DNA of 64,000 bases from Neoaquamicrobium microcysteis. Lineage in GTDB: Bacteria; Pseudomonadota; Alphaproteobacteria; Rhizobiales; Rhizobiaceae. The position numbers and the translations under genes are program-made. Positions 8,446 through 16,965 of this stretch are shown in pieces (within the stretch, counting starts at the first letter, position 1; each line of letters begins with the position of its first letter). Under the pieces are notes generated by a model. It was not told the origin of the DNA and made no database searches. It saw only the letters and a program-made list of their open reading frames with translations. The stretch lies in contig NZ_VSZS01000067.1 in NCBI RefSeq assembly GCF_008180155.1, positions 186,001-250,000 on the forward strand. Reading direction: 5' to 3'.

Positions 8446-9567
8446 CTATCTCTGCATCTTGGCGATCGCCATCATCGTGTCCATCGAGATGCCGAATTCC
8501 ATCGGCTGGAACAGGCTGACGAGCATCGATTCCGGCGAGGTCGTGGGATTGTTCATCTCCCACATGGTGGTGAAGCGCTGCATCAGCTTGCCGAGCTTCT
8601 CGGGATCCTGAAAATCCTCGAGGTTGATCTTGGACTCGATCAGCGCGGCCTGCTTGTCGATGTCGAGCTGTGCGACGGCGTCCGGCAGGCCCAGCAGCGT
8701 GCGCACGACCGTGCCGAGCGCCTTGTCGCCGAGGATCTGGTAGGCGTTGGTGATCTCGCCGGCCTTGCGCGAGAAATAGAGCGCGAGCCGCACGCCCTCG
8801 TTCTGGGCGCCGGCATCTTCTTCCAGCGCCTGGCGCAGATATTTGTCCACAGCCGGCCGCTGCGAGAGGTTGTAGGTGGTCGCGGCCTCGCCCAGCCCCG
8901 CGAAATCGAATGTCTTTGCGAACGCCGCCCACTTTTCGTTTTCGTCGACGTTGGCGGGACTTTTCGGATCGTCGATACCGCCCTCGAGCATCTTGCGGAT
9001 AAGCTTCGGGTCGTCGATCGCGTCGTCGAGGCCGATGGCGTTCAGCGCGTAGGTCAGCAGCCGCTCATTGTCCTTGTGCAGGAAATCGTCGATCGATTTC
9101 ACATTGCCGATGTTCTGCGCGTAATAGGCGCTTTCCTGGATGTGAAACTGCGACGGCGCTCCGTTCGGAGGCGTGTTGACCTTGAGATACAGGTCGATGA
9201 CCGGATGTTCAGCCGCCGCATAGGTGGTGGCGAACTCGCCATAGGCGGCGAAGTTGAAGCTCTTGACGAACTCTGCGTAGCGCTTGTCGATCAGCTTGTT
9301 GGCGAAGCTGTCCGGATCGGTGACGCCCTCTTTGAGCGCCTTGACCATGAACGCCTTGGCGTAGGTCATGTCTTCGAGGCCGTGGGCCTTCATCGCATAG
9401 TTGAACAGGCGCGGGTTGTTGACGAACTCGTCGATCGTCTTAACCTTGGTGATGTTGGCGAGGTAATATTCGGTGTCGCGTTGCACGACCGGCTGCTTCT
9501 CGACACGGTCGAGAGACTTCCCCAGATCGCGGGTTATCAGGTTGTAACTCATATACGTATTGATCAC
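8446..9567 (-). CDS. DUF1217 family flagellar protein
   Basis: A 373-residue DUF1217 protein, a family found next to flgF in rhizobia. It contains at least three copies of a helical unit of about 100 residues, each with an I..VKSIDDFL-like start and a later A..FDFA.GE..TTY-like stretch. I chose the GTG at 9567 (INTYMSYNLITRDLGKSLDR) because a GGAGG site lies six bases upstream and the family begins with a similar STYLSYD motif; longer starts have no support. The precise function is not known to me. It heads the leftward operon with flgF and fliI. Confidence 0.88.
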   Translation of the reverse strand: MINTYMSYNLITRDLGKSLDRVEKQPVVQRDTEYYLANITKVKTIDEFVNNPRLFNYAMKAHGLEDMTYAKAFMVKALKEGVTDPDSFANKLIDKRYAEFVKSFNFAAYGEFATTYAAAEHPVIDLYLKVNTPPNGAPSQFHIQESAYYAQNIGNVKSIDDFLHKDNERLLTYALNAIGLDDAIDDPKLIRKMLEGGIDDPKSPANVDENEKWAAFAKTFDFAGLGEAATTYNLSQRPAVDKYLRQALEEDAGAQNEGVRLALYFSRKAGEITNAYQILGDKALGTVVRTLLGLPDAVAQLDIDKQAALIESKINLEDFQDPEKLGKLMQRFTTMWEMNNPTTSPESMLVSLFQPMEFGISMDTMMAIAKMQR

Positions 9568-9597
9568 GCACGCCTCCACTTCACCGGATGGACCTGT

Positions 9598-9624
9598 CGT
9601 CAATACCGAAAAATGCTTGCGCGA
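9598..9624 (-). promoter_or_regulatory. Flagellar promoter element before the DUF1217 gene
   Basis: Minus strand TCGCGCAAG, nine bases, then GTATTG, ending 36 bases before the GTG start at 9567. It is inverted relative to the motA copy at 9672-9692; the outer CTTGCGCGA/TCGCGCAAG arms are a perfect 9-bp inverted repeat within one intergenic region. Confidence 0.55.
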
Positions 9625-9671
9625 AACTGAACGGCCTTGGTTGCATCCTATGCAGCGCCTGCCATTCAGCC

Positions 9672-9695
9672 TCGCGCAAGCCATGCGCGATAGTC
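9672..9695 (+). promoter_or_regulatory. Flagellar promoter element before motA
   Basis: TCGCGCAAG, nine bases, then ATAG, ending 37 bases before the motA GTG at 9730. It differs from the fliF, flhA, flgE and flgB copies at the first base after the spacer (A instead of C). Confidence 0.55.
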
Positions 9696-9729
9696 AGCAG
9701 GATGACAGCGCGCATGTAGAGGTGAACCT

Positions 9730-10605
9730 GTGGGCATAGTGATCGGATTTGTGGTGATCTTCGGGTGCGTCCTTGGCGGCTACATGGCCATGGGCGGACA
9801 TCTCGGCGTGCTCATGCAGCCGTGGGAGCTGGTCATCATCGGCGGCGCGGGCGTCGGCGCCTTTCTCATCGCCAATCCGATGTCCACCGTTAAGGATGCC
9901 GGCAAGGCGATCATGGAGGCGTTTCGCCAGGACGTTCCCAAGGAGCAGCACTATCTGGAAACGCTGGGCGTGCTGCACAGCCTGATGCGCGAGCTGCGCA
10001 CCAAGTCGCGCAACGAGGTCGAGGCCCACATCGACAATCCGCAGGATTCGGCGCTCTTCCAGGCATACCCGCTGGTGCTCGCCAACACCGACCTCACCAA
10101 CTTCATCTGCGACTACTGCCGCATCATCATCATCGGCAACGCGCGGCCTTTCGAGATCGAGGCGCTGATGGACGAGGAAATCCACACCATCAAGCACGAC
10201 AAGCTCAAGTCCTATCATGCGCTGGTGGTGCTGGCCGACGCCTTCCCCGCGCTGGGCATCGTCGCCGCCGTGCTTGGCGTCATCAAGGCCATGGGCGCCA
10301 TCGACCAGTCGCCCGAAATCCTTGGCGGTCTGGTCGGCGCTGCCCTCGTCGGCACCTTCCTCGGCATCTTCCTCAACTACGCCGTCGTCGGCCCGCTGGC
10401 CCAGAAGATCAAGATCGTGCGCGACAAGAAGAACCGGCTCTACATCATCGTGAAGCAGACGCTGCTGGCCTACATGAACGGCTCGCTGCCGCAGGTCGCG
10501 CTGGAATTTGGCCGCAAGACGATCTCGGCCTATGATCGCCCGTCGATCGATGCGGTCGAGCAGAGCACGCTGCACGGCGCAGACGCTGCGCGCAGTGCGG
10601 CCTGA
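9730..10605 (+). CDS. motA: Flagellar motor stator protein MotA
   Basis: MotA, 291 residues, is the inner-membrane proton-channel subunit that works with MotB. Four membrane segments are visible: two near the N terminus (about 1-21 and 30-52) and two at about 165-220, the latter containing [17 protein letters not shown] with the conserved proline. A large cytoplasmic loop lies between them. The GTG start is preceded by AGAGG. It is the first gene of the rightward motA-fliM-fliN-fliG-flhB operon; its partner motB is at 24477. Confidence 0.97.
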   Translation: MGIVIGFVVIFGCVLGGYMAMGGHLGVLMQPWELVIIGGAGVGAFLIANPMSTVKDAGKAIMEAFRQDVPKEQHYLETLGVLHSLMRELRTKSRNEVEAHIDNPQDSALFQAYPLVLANTDLTNFICDYCRIIIIGNARPFEIEALMDEEIHTIKHDKLKSYHALVVLADAFPALGIVAAVLGVIKAMGAIDQSPEILGGLVGAALVGTFLGIFLNYAVVGPLAQKIKIVRDKKNRLYIIVKQTLLAYMNGSLPQVALEFGRKTISAYDRPSIDAVEQSTLHGADAARSAA

Positions 10606-10622
10606 ACGGGCGGGGCGATAGC

Positions 10623-11552
10623 GTGACAGAGGCTGCAGCAACAACCAGAAACCCGATCGTCGAGCGGCTGATCGGCGACACGGGCGAGCCGGACCACATC
10701 ATCAAGGCGGCCCGCGCGCTTGGGCTTCGTGCCCTCCCTGCCATCCGCCAGAGCCTCAACGAGCAGGTCTCCTACCCGATCGAGATCGAGGTCGACTCGG
10801 TTTCGCTGGCGCGCATGTCGGAAGCGCGCAGGCCCGATGTGGACAACGACGCCCTCGTCGTCGCCTCCTCCGCAACCTCGCCCGACGCGCTGATGCTGAT
10901 CGCCGATGCCGGCGCCATCGCGCTTCTGGTCAGCGCGCTGTTCGGCGGCGACCCCGACATGCCGGCCACGCCCATCGAGCGCGCGCTCACCTCCATCGAG
11001 CTGGAGCTGGCCTCCGTCGTGTTCGAGGCGACCGCAAAGGCGCTCAACGGTTCTGGCGTGCGCGCGCTCTCGATCAAGTTTCCGATGTCGGCTGCGATCT
11101 CCGGCAAGGACCTCAAGAAGCTCGTCATCCGCGACGGGCCGGCGGTCCGCATCGCCTTCACGCTCATCGCACCGTCTGGCGAGGGCCGCTTCATCGTCAT
11201 GATGCCGCAGCGCGTTCTGCTTCTGCATCGTGGCGAAGGTCAGGCCGAAATGCCCGAGCCGGAGCAGGGCGCGGCCTGGACCGCGCGCTTCAGCGAAGAG
11301 GTCATGCGTTCGGCCGTCAGGCTCGAGGCGACGATCCCGCTGTCGCGCATGACGCTTGGCGAACTGTCCGAGCTGTTCGTGGGCCAGGTCATCGAGATGC
11401 CCGAGACCGCACCGACCAACACGCGCCTCTCGGCACGCCGCAAGACGCTGTTCACCTGCGAGTTCGGCAAGATCGGCCAGAACTTCACCGTCCAGATCAT
11501 CGAGCCCTACGACGCGGGCAAGGAATTCATAGACGGGCTTGTGACGCGCTGA
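10623..11552 (+). CDS. fliM: Flagellar switch protein FliM
   Basis: FliM, 309 residues, forms part of the C ring that sets rotation mode or speed. The middle CheC-like region and the C-terminal SpoA domain (VRLEATIPLSRMTLGELSEL) are present. The N terminus (TRNPIVERLIGDTGEPDHII) does not show the canonical LSQxEIDALL CheY-binding motif of enteric FliM, so response-regulator contact may differ. It has a GTG start, lies 17 bases after motA and is followed by fliN and fliG. Confidence 0.93.
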   Translation: MTEAAATTRNPIVERLIGDTGEPDHIIKAARALGLRALPAIRQSLNEQVSYPIEIEVDSVSLARMSEARRPDVDNDALVVASSATSPDALMLIADAGAIALLVSALFGGDPDMPATPIERALTSIELELASVVFEATAKALNGSGVRALSIKFPMSAAISGKDLKKLVIRDGPAVRIAFTLIAPSGEGRFIVMMPQRVLLLHRGEGQAEMPEPEQGAAWTARFSEEVMRSAVRLEATIPLSRMTLGELSELFVGQVIEMPETAPTNTRLSARRKTLFTCEFGKIGQNFTVQIIEPYDAGKEFIDGLVTR

Positions 11553-11595
11553 GCCGTGCACCGGCTGAAAGCGACATGCCCTCAAGGAGACGACC

Positions 11596-12054
11596 ATGAA
11601 CCCATCCATCCCCGACTTCGACAACCTCGGCGCGCTCGGCGACGCCCCCGGCGGGTTCGGTGAAGACCAGCAGGAAGCGGAGCTCAACAAGGCGATCGAG
11701 GAGCTTCGCGGCGTTCTTCACGACGAAGAAGCTGTGGATACTCCTGCCTTCGGCGACGAGCCGGCCGGCTTTGCCGCACCTGCGGCCAAGGAGCGTTTCC
11801 AGAATTCCGGCATCATCATGAACATCCCGGTCGACGTGCAGATCGTGCTGGGAAGCGCCGAAATGCCCGTTTCGGAGCTGATGGCGCTGCAAAAGGGCTC
11901 GACCGTGGCGCTCAACCGCCGCATCGGCGAGCCCGTCGACGTCGTCGTCAACGGCCGCAAGATCGCCTGCGGCGAGATCACCGTGCTGGAGAACGACCCG
12001 TCGCGCTTCGGGATCAAGCTCACGCAGATCATTGATACTGCCAAGCCCGGATAA
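11596..12054 (+). CDS. fliN: Flagellar switch protein FliN
   Basis: FliN, 152 residues. The C-terminal SpoA domain (about 72-150: [20 protein letters not shown] and [19 protein letters not shown]) is strongly conserved, whereas the first 70 residues are acidic and variable. FliN packs with FliM at the base of the C ring. AAGGAG lies 8 bases before the ATG. Confidence 0.96.
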   Translation: MNPSIPDFDNLGALGDAPGGFGEDQQEAELNKAIEELRGVLHDEEAVDTPAFGDEPAGFAAPAAKERFQNSGIIMNIPVDVQIVLGSAEMPVSELMALQKGSTVALNRRIGEPVDVVVNGRKIACGEITVLENDPSRFGIKLTQIIDTAKPG

Positions 12055-12095
12055 GCCAGTATACTGTTTTGGTGCGAATCGGGGACAGTGTCGGA

Positions 12096-13106
12096 ATGAG
12101 CCTGGAAGGCAAGCTGACAAAGGCTCAGAAGGCCGCCGCCATCATGGTGGCTATGGGCAAGCCGTCGGCGGGCCGGCTTCTGCGTTTTTTCAAGCATGAA
12201 GAGCTGAAATCGCTCATCGACGCCGCGCGCATGCTGCGCACCATCCCGCAGAGCGAACTCGAGAACATCGTCGCCGAATTCGAGGAAGAGTTCACCGAGG
12301 GTGCCGGCCTTCTCGATTCCGGCGACCAGATGGACACCATCCTCAACGAGTCGCTGTCGCCCGAAGAGATCAGCGCCCTGATGGGCTGGGGCAAGCCGTC
12401 GCTGATGAGCGACGAAGCGCCCCCCATCTGGCCGGAGCTGGGCGAGCTTCCCGCCGCCCGCCTGGGCGCCCTGTTGGCGGGTGAGCATCCGCAGACCATC
12501 GCGATGGTGTTCTCCAGCCTGGAATCCCAGCCCGCCGCCAACGCCCTTCTCACCTTCGAGAAGCCGATGCGCCGCGAGGTGCTTCGCCGCATGCTGTCGA
12601 TGACCACCGTGCAGCCTGCCGCCAAGCAGCTCGTCGATAACCAGCTCAGGGCGCGCCTGGCTTCCGACACCGGCGGCAAGGATGCGTCCGCCGGCCAGAC
12701 CCGCGTCGCCAGCCTGCTCAACGAGCTCGACAAGCCCATCCTCGACGAGCTGGTTTCCGAGCTCGAGGAAAGCGGCGTCGAGGGCATCGAGGCCGTCAAG
12801 GCGCGCCTGTTCACCTTCGAGGACATCGTGATGCTCGACCAGAAGGCGCGCGTCACCCTGTTCGATGGCCTGTCCACCGAGCTGGTCACGCTGGCGCTTC
12901 GCGGCGCCTCGCGCGATCTTGCCGAGGCGGTCCTGTCCTCCATCGGCGCGCGCTCGCGCCGCATGATCGAGTCCGAACTCACCATCGAATCCGACGCGGC
13001 CACTGCCGCCGAGATCGCCAAGGCGCGCAAGCGCATCGCCGCCACCGCCATCGGCCTTGCCGCCACCGGGGCCCTCGAACTGCCTTCCATGCAGAGCGCC
13101 GCCTGA
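12096..13106 (+). CDS. fliG: Flagellar switch protein FliG
   Basis: FliG, 336 residues from the ATG at 12096, is the C-ring subunit contacting the MS ring and the stator. The middle domain has the EHPQTIAMV motif, and the C-terminal domain (FTFEDIVMLDQKARVTLFDG) carries the torque helix region. The frame is open upstream to TTG 12069, but only the ATG has a plausible GGGGA site (12081-12085), so I prefer it. It lies in the motA operon between fliN and flhB. Confidence 0.95.
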   Translation: MSLEGKLTKAQKAAAIMVAMGKPSAGRLLRFFKHEELKSLIDAARMLRTIPQSELENIVAEFEEEFTEGAGLLDSGDQMDTILNESLSPEEISALMGWGKPSLMSDEAPPIWPELGELPAARLGALLAGEHPQTIAMVFSSLESQPAANALLTFEKPMRREVLRRMLSMTTVQPAAKQLVDNQLRARLASDTGGKDASAGQTRVASLLNELDKPILDELVSELEESGVEGIEAVKARLFTFEDIVMLDQKARVTLFDGLSTELVTLALRGASRDLAEAVLSSIGARSRRMIESELTIESDAATAAEIAKARKRIAATAIGLAATGALELPSMQSAA

Positions 13107-13139
13107 CCGCCGCAAGCTCTGCGCTGAACGGGTCGCCCC

Positions 13140-14231
13140 ATGGCCGAACAAGCGGACAAGGAAAGCAAGACAGAAGAGGCCACGGAAAAGAAGATCCGTG
13201 ATGCCATCGAGAAGGGCCAGCTTCCTTTCGCCAAGGAAGTCCCCGTCGTCGGTTCGTTCCTGGCCATCCTCGTCTTCATGATCTTCATCGCCCAGTCCGG
13301 CGCGGTCGAACTCGGCAGCTTCCTCTCCATGTTTCTGGAGCGCCCCGATTCATGGTCGCTGGCGACCAGCCACGACGCCGTGCTCCTCTACCGCCAGGTC
13401 TTCCTCGAACTCGCCAAGCTGCTGGCCGCGCTGATGGCGCTGCTGATCGGCGCGGGCATCGCCGCCTCCGTCTTCCAGAACGTGCCCCGCATGGTGCTCG
13501 ACCGGGTCCAGCCGAAATTCTCGCGCGTGTCGCCCAAGGAAGGCTGGAAACGGCTCTTCGGCGGCAAGGGCCTGGCCGAGTTCGTCAAGTCGATCGGCAA
13601 GCTGGTGTTCGCCGGCGTCATCCTGGCCTTCGCGATGCGCGATGCGCAGACGCGGCTTCTGTCCGGCATGATTACGCAGCCCGAGGCCTTCGGCGCGGTC
13701 ATCCGCGACATCGCCATCGAAATCGTGGTGTCGATTACGGTCATCATGGTCCTGATCGCGCTGATCGACCTGCTGTGGACCCGCTACCACTGGCGGCAGG
13801 ATCTGCGCATGACCAAGCAGGAGGTCAAGGACGAGATCAAGCAGGCCGAAGGCGACCCGATTATGAAGGCGCGGCTGCGCTCGCTGCAGCGCGACCGTGC
13901 CCGCCGCCGCATGATGGCCGACGTGCCCAAGGCCACGCTGGTCATCGCCAACCCGACCCACTACGCCATCGCGCTGCGCTACGTTCGCGACGAGACGCCG
14001 GCCCCCGTCGTCATCGCCAAGGGGCAGGACCTGGTGGCCTTGAAGATCAGGGAGATCGCCGAGGCGAACGAGGTGCCGGTTTTCGAGGATGTCGCGCTCG
14101 CCCGCTCCATGTACAATCAAGTTTCGGTGGATAGTGTGATTCCGCCTCAGTTCTATCAGGCGGTCGCCGAACTCGTTCGGGTCCTATACACAAACAAGGC
14201 AGCTCCGGCTGCCGGCAGGGTGCCGTCATGA
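13140..14231 (+). CDS. flhB: Flagellar export gate protein FlhB
   Basis: FlhB, 363 residues, is the export-gate subunit that switches substrate class. Four membrane segments lie in the first 215 residues. The cytoplasmic domain carries the autocleavage motif NPTH at residues 271-274. Its end overlaps the next gene by 4 bases (ATGA). Confidence 0.97.
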   Translation: MAEQADKESKTEEATEKKIRDAIEKGQLPFAKEVPVVGSFLAILVFMIFIAQSGAVELGSFLSMFLERPDSWSLATSHDAVLLYRQVFLELAKLLAALMALLIGAGIAASVFQNVPRMVLDRVQPKFSRVSPKEGWKRLFGGKGLAEFVKSIGKLVFAGVILAFAMRDAQTRLLSGMITQPEAFGAVIRDIAIEIVVSITVIMVLIALIDLLWTRYHWRQDLRMTKQEVKDEIKQAEGDPIMKARLRSLQRDRARRRMMADVPKATLVIANPTHYAIALRYVRDETPAPVVIAKGQDLVALKIREIAEANEVPVFEDVALARSMYNQVSVDSVIPPQFYQAVAELVRVLYTNKAAPAAGRVPS

Positions 14232-14668
14232 ACCGCCAGCCGCATTCATCGACACGCGAGATCATCGTCGCCGAAGCCATCAAGGAGGTGGTCAGCGAGC
14301 TGCGCCTCGTCGATGTCGGAGACTACATCGCCTATATCCGGCTGGAGCGCTTCGCCAGCGTGGCCGATCTGGTCGATTCGGCCGCCGAGCTGTTTTTCGT
14401 GCCCGGCACGTTGAAGCTCGGCCATGGCGGCGAAGCCCATTCGAGCTGGGAAAATCCCCCGCGCATCGTCCTCGACCTTGAACTGCGCCCCGTGGGCGTC
14501 ACCGTCTATTTCGCGCTGACCATGACCGCGAAGCACGCCTCCGTCGAAGTCAACTATGTGGCCTTCGAGGACGCCTCGCCCGATCCGCTGGAAAACAACG
14601 CCTTCCTCGAACGCGCCCTGGAAGAAGCCCGCATCCGCAAGACCGAGCCGGCGGTGGCGCACAAATAG
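14228..14668 (+). CDS. Conserved hypothetical protein coupled to flhB
   Basis: A 146-residue soluble protein without signal peptide or membrane segment. Its ATG overlaps the flhB stop by 4 bases, so it is translationally coupled to the export gate gene. I do not recognise a domain. Helical N-terminal (SREIIVAEAIKEVVSEL-like) and mixed alpha/beta central parts can be seen. Being the last gene of the motA operon suggests a flagellar accessory role; this is inference. Confidence 0.8.
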   Translation: MNRQPHSSTREIIVAEAIKEVVSELRLVDVGDYIAYIRLERFASVADLVDSAAELFFVPGTLKLGHGGEAHSSWENPPRIVLDLELRPVGVTVYFALTMTAKHASVEVNYVAFEDASPDPLENNAFLERALEEARIRKTEPAVAHK

Positions 14669-15175
14669 CGCCTCCGGCAACAAGCGGCACATTTCATCGG
14701 CCGTCAGCTGCAAGCCGCTCGCCGTCACCTTGCCTGATAAGGGAACGTTTGCCTGCAAGGCCGCTCACGGATCGTTTCAGGTTTACGCCAGAACGCCCCC
14801 TCCACCACCTTCGGCGGTCCTTTGGGGTGAGCCACTTGTCTCACCCGTCCTTCGGACCCCCCGCTTCGCAGGGGAGGAACCAACGGTAGCGGCCGTCCGC
14901 AGCGCGGATTCTTCCCTGCAAAGTGGGGGTAGGAATCTACTAGGTAGCGGCCGTCCGCAACACAGGTTCTTCCCCCGTTTACGGGGGGTCCGAAGGACGG
15001 GCGAGACAAGTGGCTCGCCCTTAAGGACCACGAAGTGGTGAAGGGGGCGTTTGGCTGAAACGGATTTTCCGTGTAGGTCTGAAAGGCTCTAAAGGCGCGA
15101 AGCGCCGTAGGGCCGTTCTGGCGAAAATCTGCAGCGATCCAAGTCAAAACCGCCGGCACCCGACGCGGCACGGCT
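14669..15175. other. 507-base convergent intergenic region holding an inverted-repeat element
   Basis: No gene is apparent between the unknown gene after flhB and the visR end. Most of the interval is the repeat element annotated at 14770-15068. A small GGCGC-GAA-GCGCC hairpin follows at 15094-15106, without a T run. Confidence 0.7.
14770..15068. repeat. Large imperfect inverted-repeat element, copy 1
   Basis: Two arms of about 67 bases (14795-14862 and 14983-15048) are close reverse complements of each other, sharing long runs such as GGGGGGTCCGAAGGACGGG. GTTTCAG/CTGAAAC sequences flank them outside. The centre holds a direct repeat of GGTAGCGGCCGTCCGCA at about 14885 and 14944. A related copy lies at 21845-22035. 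It encodes no transposase, so it resembles a non-autonomous MITE-like or structured intergenic repeat. Confidence 0.8.
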
Positions 15176-15943
15176 TCAGTCGATAAGCCCGCTCCGCAAC
15201 GCCTTCGCCACCGCGTGGATGCGGTTGACGGCGTTGAGCTTCTGCGTCGAGTTCGTGAGATACTGGTTGGCGGTGTGGACCGAAAGGCCGAGCGTGGCAG
15301 CGATGTCTTCGCTCGTCAGGCCGTTGGCGGTCAGCCGCAGGCATTCCACTTCGCGCTTCGAGACGGGCGGCGTCTTGGCGCAATCCTGCACCCGCTGGCG
15401 CGCCACGTCGGCGAAGATCGCAAAGCAGCGCGCATGGGCGTCGCACAGTTCGCCTTCGTCCACCGCCATCGCGTCGCCTGCAAACACGACGACGCCGCTG
15501 CGCCCCCGCTCTATCGAAACCGGAAAGGCGATACCTGCTCTGTCGACCGTGCCGGGGTTGGCGATCTCGCTTGCCCAGCATCGCGCCGCCGCGCCCAGAA
15601 AGGGCGGCTGTTCCGCGTCGCGCCACCACGCGGGCGCTGCCGCGCCGAACATGGCGCGGGCGAAGCCCTCGGCCGCTTTCGAGGAAAGCGACCGCGAAAG
15701 CAGCGACAGGCCGGGAAACTCGCTGTCGAAGACCGGCGCCAGCCGGCGGCTTTCGCCCTGCGGCGCCACGAAAAGCAGGCTGAAATGGTCCGCGCCCAGC
15801 GCGTCCGCAAGGCTGCGGCACAGGCGCGCGGCGTCGCCGAGCGACACCGCCCTTTCCTGGCACTGCGCCTCCGTCCCGTCCGATAAGCCGGGGCCTGCCC
15901 CGTCGGGCAACTGCCCTGCCGGTGGCACGAAAACAGGCTGCAT
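15176..15943 (-). CDS. visR: LuxR-type motility master regulator VisR
   Basis: A 255-residue regulator with an N-terminal ligand-type domain and a C-terminal LuxR helix-turn-helix (VSKREVECLRLTANGLTSED, then IAATLGLSVHTANQYL). In S. meliloti, VisN and VisR act together as the top-level activator of flagellar genes, acting through rem. The second gene of the pair is VisR by order. Its ATG shares one base with the visN stop (TGATG). Assignment to VisR rather than VisN rests on order. Confidence 0.85.
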   Translation of the reverse strand: MQPVFVPPAGQLPDGAGPGLSDGTEAQCQERAVSLGDAARLCRSLADALGADHFSLLFVAPQGESRRLAPVFDSEFPGLSLLSRSLSSKAAEGFARAMFGAAAPAWWRDAEQPPFLGAAARCWASEIANPGTVDRAGIAFPVSIERGRSGVVVFAGDAMAVDEGELCDAHARCFAIFADVARQRVQDCAKTPPVSKREVECLRLTANGLTSEDIAATLGLSVHTANQYLTNSTQKLNAVNRIHAVAKALRSGLID

Positions 15944-16641
15944 CAGATGATCCCGCTTCTGATCGCGGTGGCGATCGCCATGGCGCGGTTGTTTGCGCCG
16001 AACTTCTGGATGGCGTGCGCCACGTAGCTGTTGACGGTGTTGGACGACACGCCGAGGATCAGCGCCACCTCGTCGGTGGTCTTGCCTTCAGACACCCACA
16101 GCAGGCACTCGCGCTCGCGTTCGGAAAGCGGGTCGCGCGACGAGCGGTCGCCGCATGCGGCAAACAACTGGCTCAGCGCATAGCGCATCGCCATGTGGGC
16201 ACGCAGCAGCCCCGTGCGGTCGATGCGCTGGGGCGCGGAGGCCGACAGCAGCGCGAAGATTGCCGCGCCGTCCACACACAGCTTCAGGCAGTAGAGTTCG
16301 GCATGGTCGTGCTCGCGCAGCGCGCGCTTTTCCTCGGCCGTCAGGAAGCACGTCGCAGCCGGCGTCATTGCGCGGTGGACCGTACCCGCCCCCGTCGCGT
16401 AGTCGCTTTCGATGATCTTGGCGATGCCTTCCGAGCCCAGATCTTCCAATGCGTCGAAGACCCAGTTGGACGTGAGAATGCGCACCGATTTCGGGCCGCG
16501 CTCTACCGAGGGCTCGACCAGCATGTATCGCTCGGCCCCCATCTCCGCGCAGATGCGGCGCATGAAGCGCGCAAGCCCGGCCCGGGACGTCACCGGTCCG
16601 GGAGCCTCCTGGGCGAGAGAAACTGAAGCGAGAAGCGTCAT
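15943..16641 (-). CDS. visN: LuxR-type motility master regulator VisN
   Basis: A 232-residue protein from the ATG at 16641. The N-terminal part resembles an autoinducer-binding fold and the C-terminal LuxR helix-turn-helix reads LSERERECLLWVSEGKTTDE, then VALILGVSSNTVNSYV. It pairs with VisR downstream. The frame stays open upstream to 16722, but the additional residues look unlike the family; the ribosome-binding site at the chosen ATG is weak, so the start is uncertain. Its position beside flhB and before the polysaccharide island fits the rhizobial locus. Confidence 0.85.
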   Translation of the reverse strand: MTLLASVSLAQEAPGPVTSRAGLARFMRRICAEMGAERYMLVEPSVERGPKSVRILTSNWVFDALEDLGSEGIAKIIESDYATGAGTVHRAMTPAATCFLTAEEKRALREHDHAELYCLKLCVDGAAIFALLSASAPQRIDRTGLLRAHMAMRYALSQLFAACGDRSSRDPLSERERECLLWVSEGKTTDEVALILGVSSNTVNSYVAHAIQKFGANNRAMAIATAIRSGII

Positions 16642-16965
16642 CGTTCGTGGTCCGATATTGCGGTTGGGCCGCATGGCGGCCGAAAAACTCGAGCACACGA
16701 ATCCGCCCACCGCCCCGCGCAAGCACGAGGCTGTCCAGCGATACGCAAATTACGGACAGAACACTTCCGGCAACGAGCACCAGCTCGCCGCAGAACAGCG
16801 GAACAACACTCTGAATCTGGAAAGACGCCGCAGATATAACGACACATCACGAAAGATGTGCCTCCTGCAACAAACCCTGACCGCCTCAGATCCGCCTACA
16901 TTTAAAGTGATACGTATCCGATTGATTCGCGTCAAGATTCGGCGGAGGCGCCGGACGCAAAAAGA
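16642..16965. other. 324-base upstream region of visN
   Basis: No convincing gene. The interval is less GC-rich than its surroundings, especially 16740-16950, as expected of a promoter region. A perfect 10-bp palindrome, GATACGTATC, lies at 16909-16918. It presumably holds the visNR promoter, which I cannot place precisely. Confidence 0.5.

Noticed and set aside
14770-15068. Possible CRISPR array or transposon gene in the repeat region
   Set aside because: Repeats are inverted and irregular, not evenly spaced, and no transposase or Cas-like frame is present.
16638-16850. A 70-codon ORF upstream of visN whose stop overlaps the visN ATG, with GGAGG before its start
   Set aside because: The product is Cys- and Arg-rich and its third positions are not GC-biased like those of local genes, so it is probably chance, though the coupling geometry is curious.
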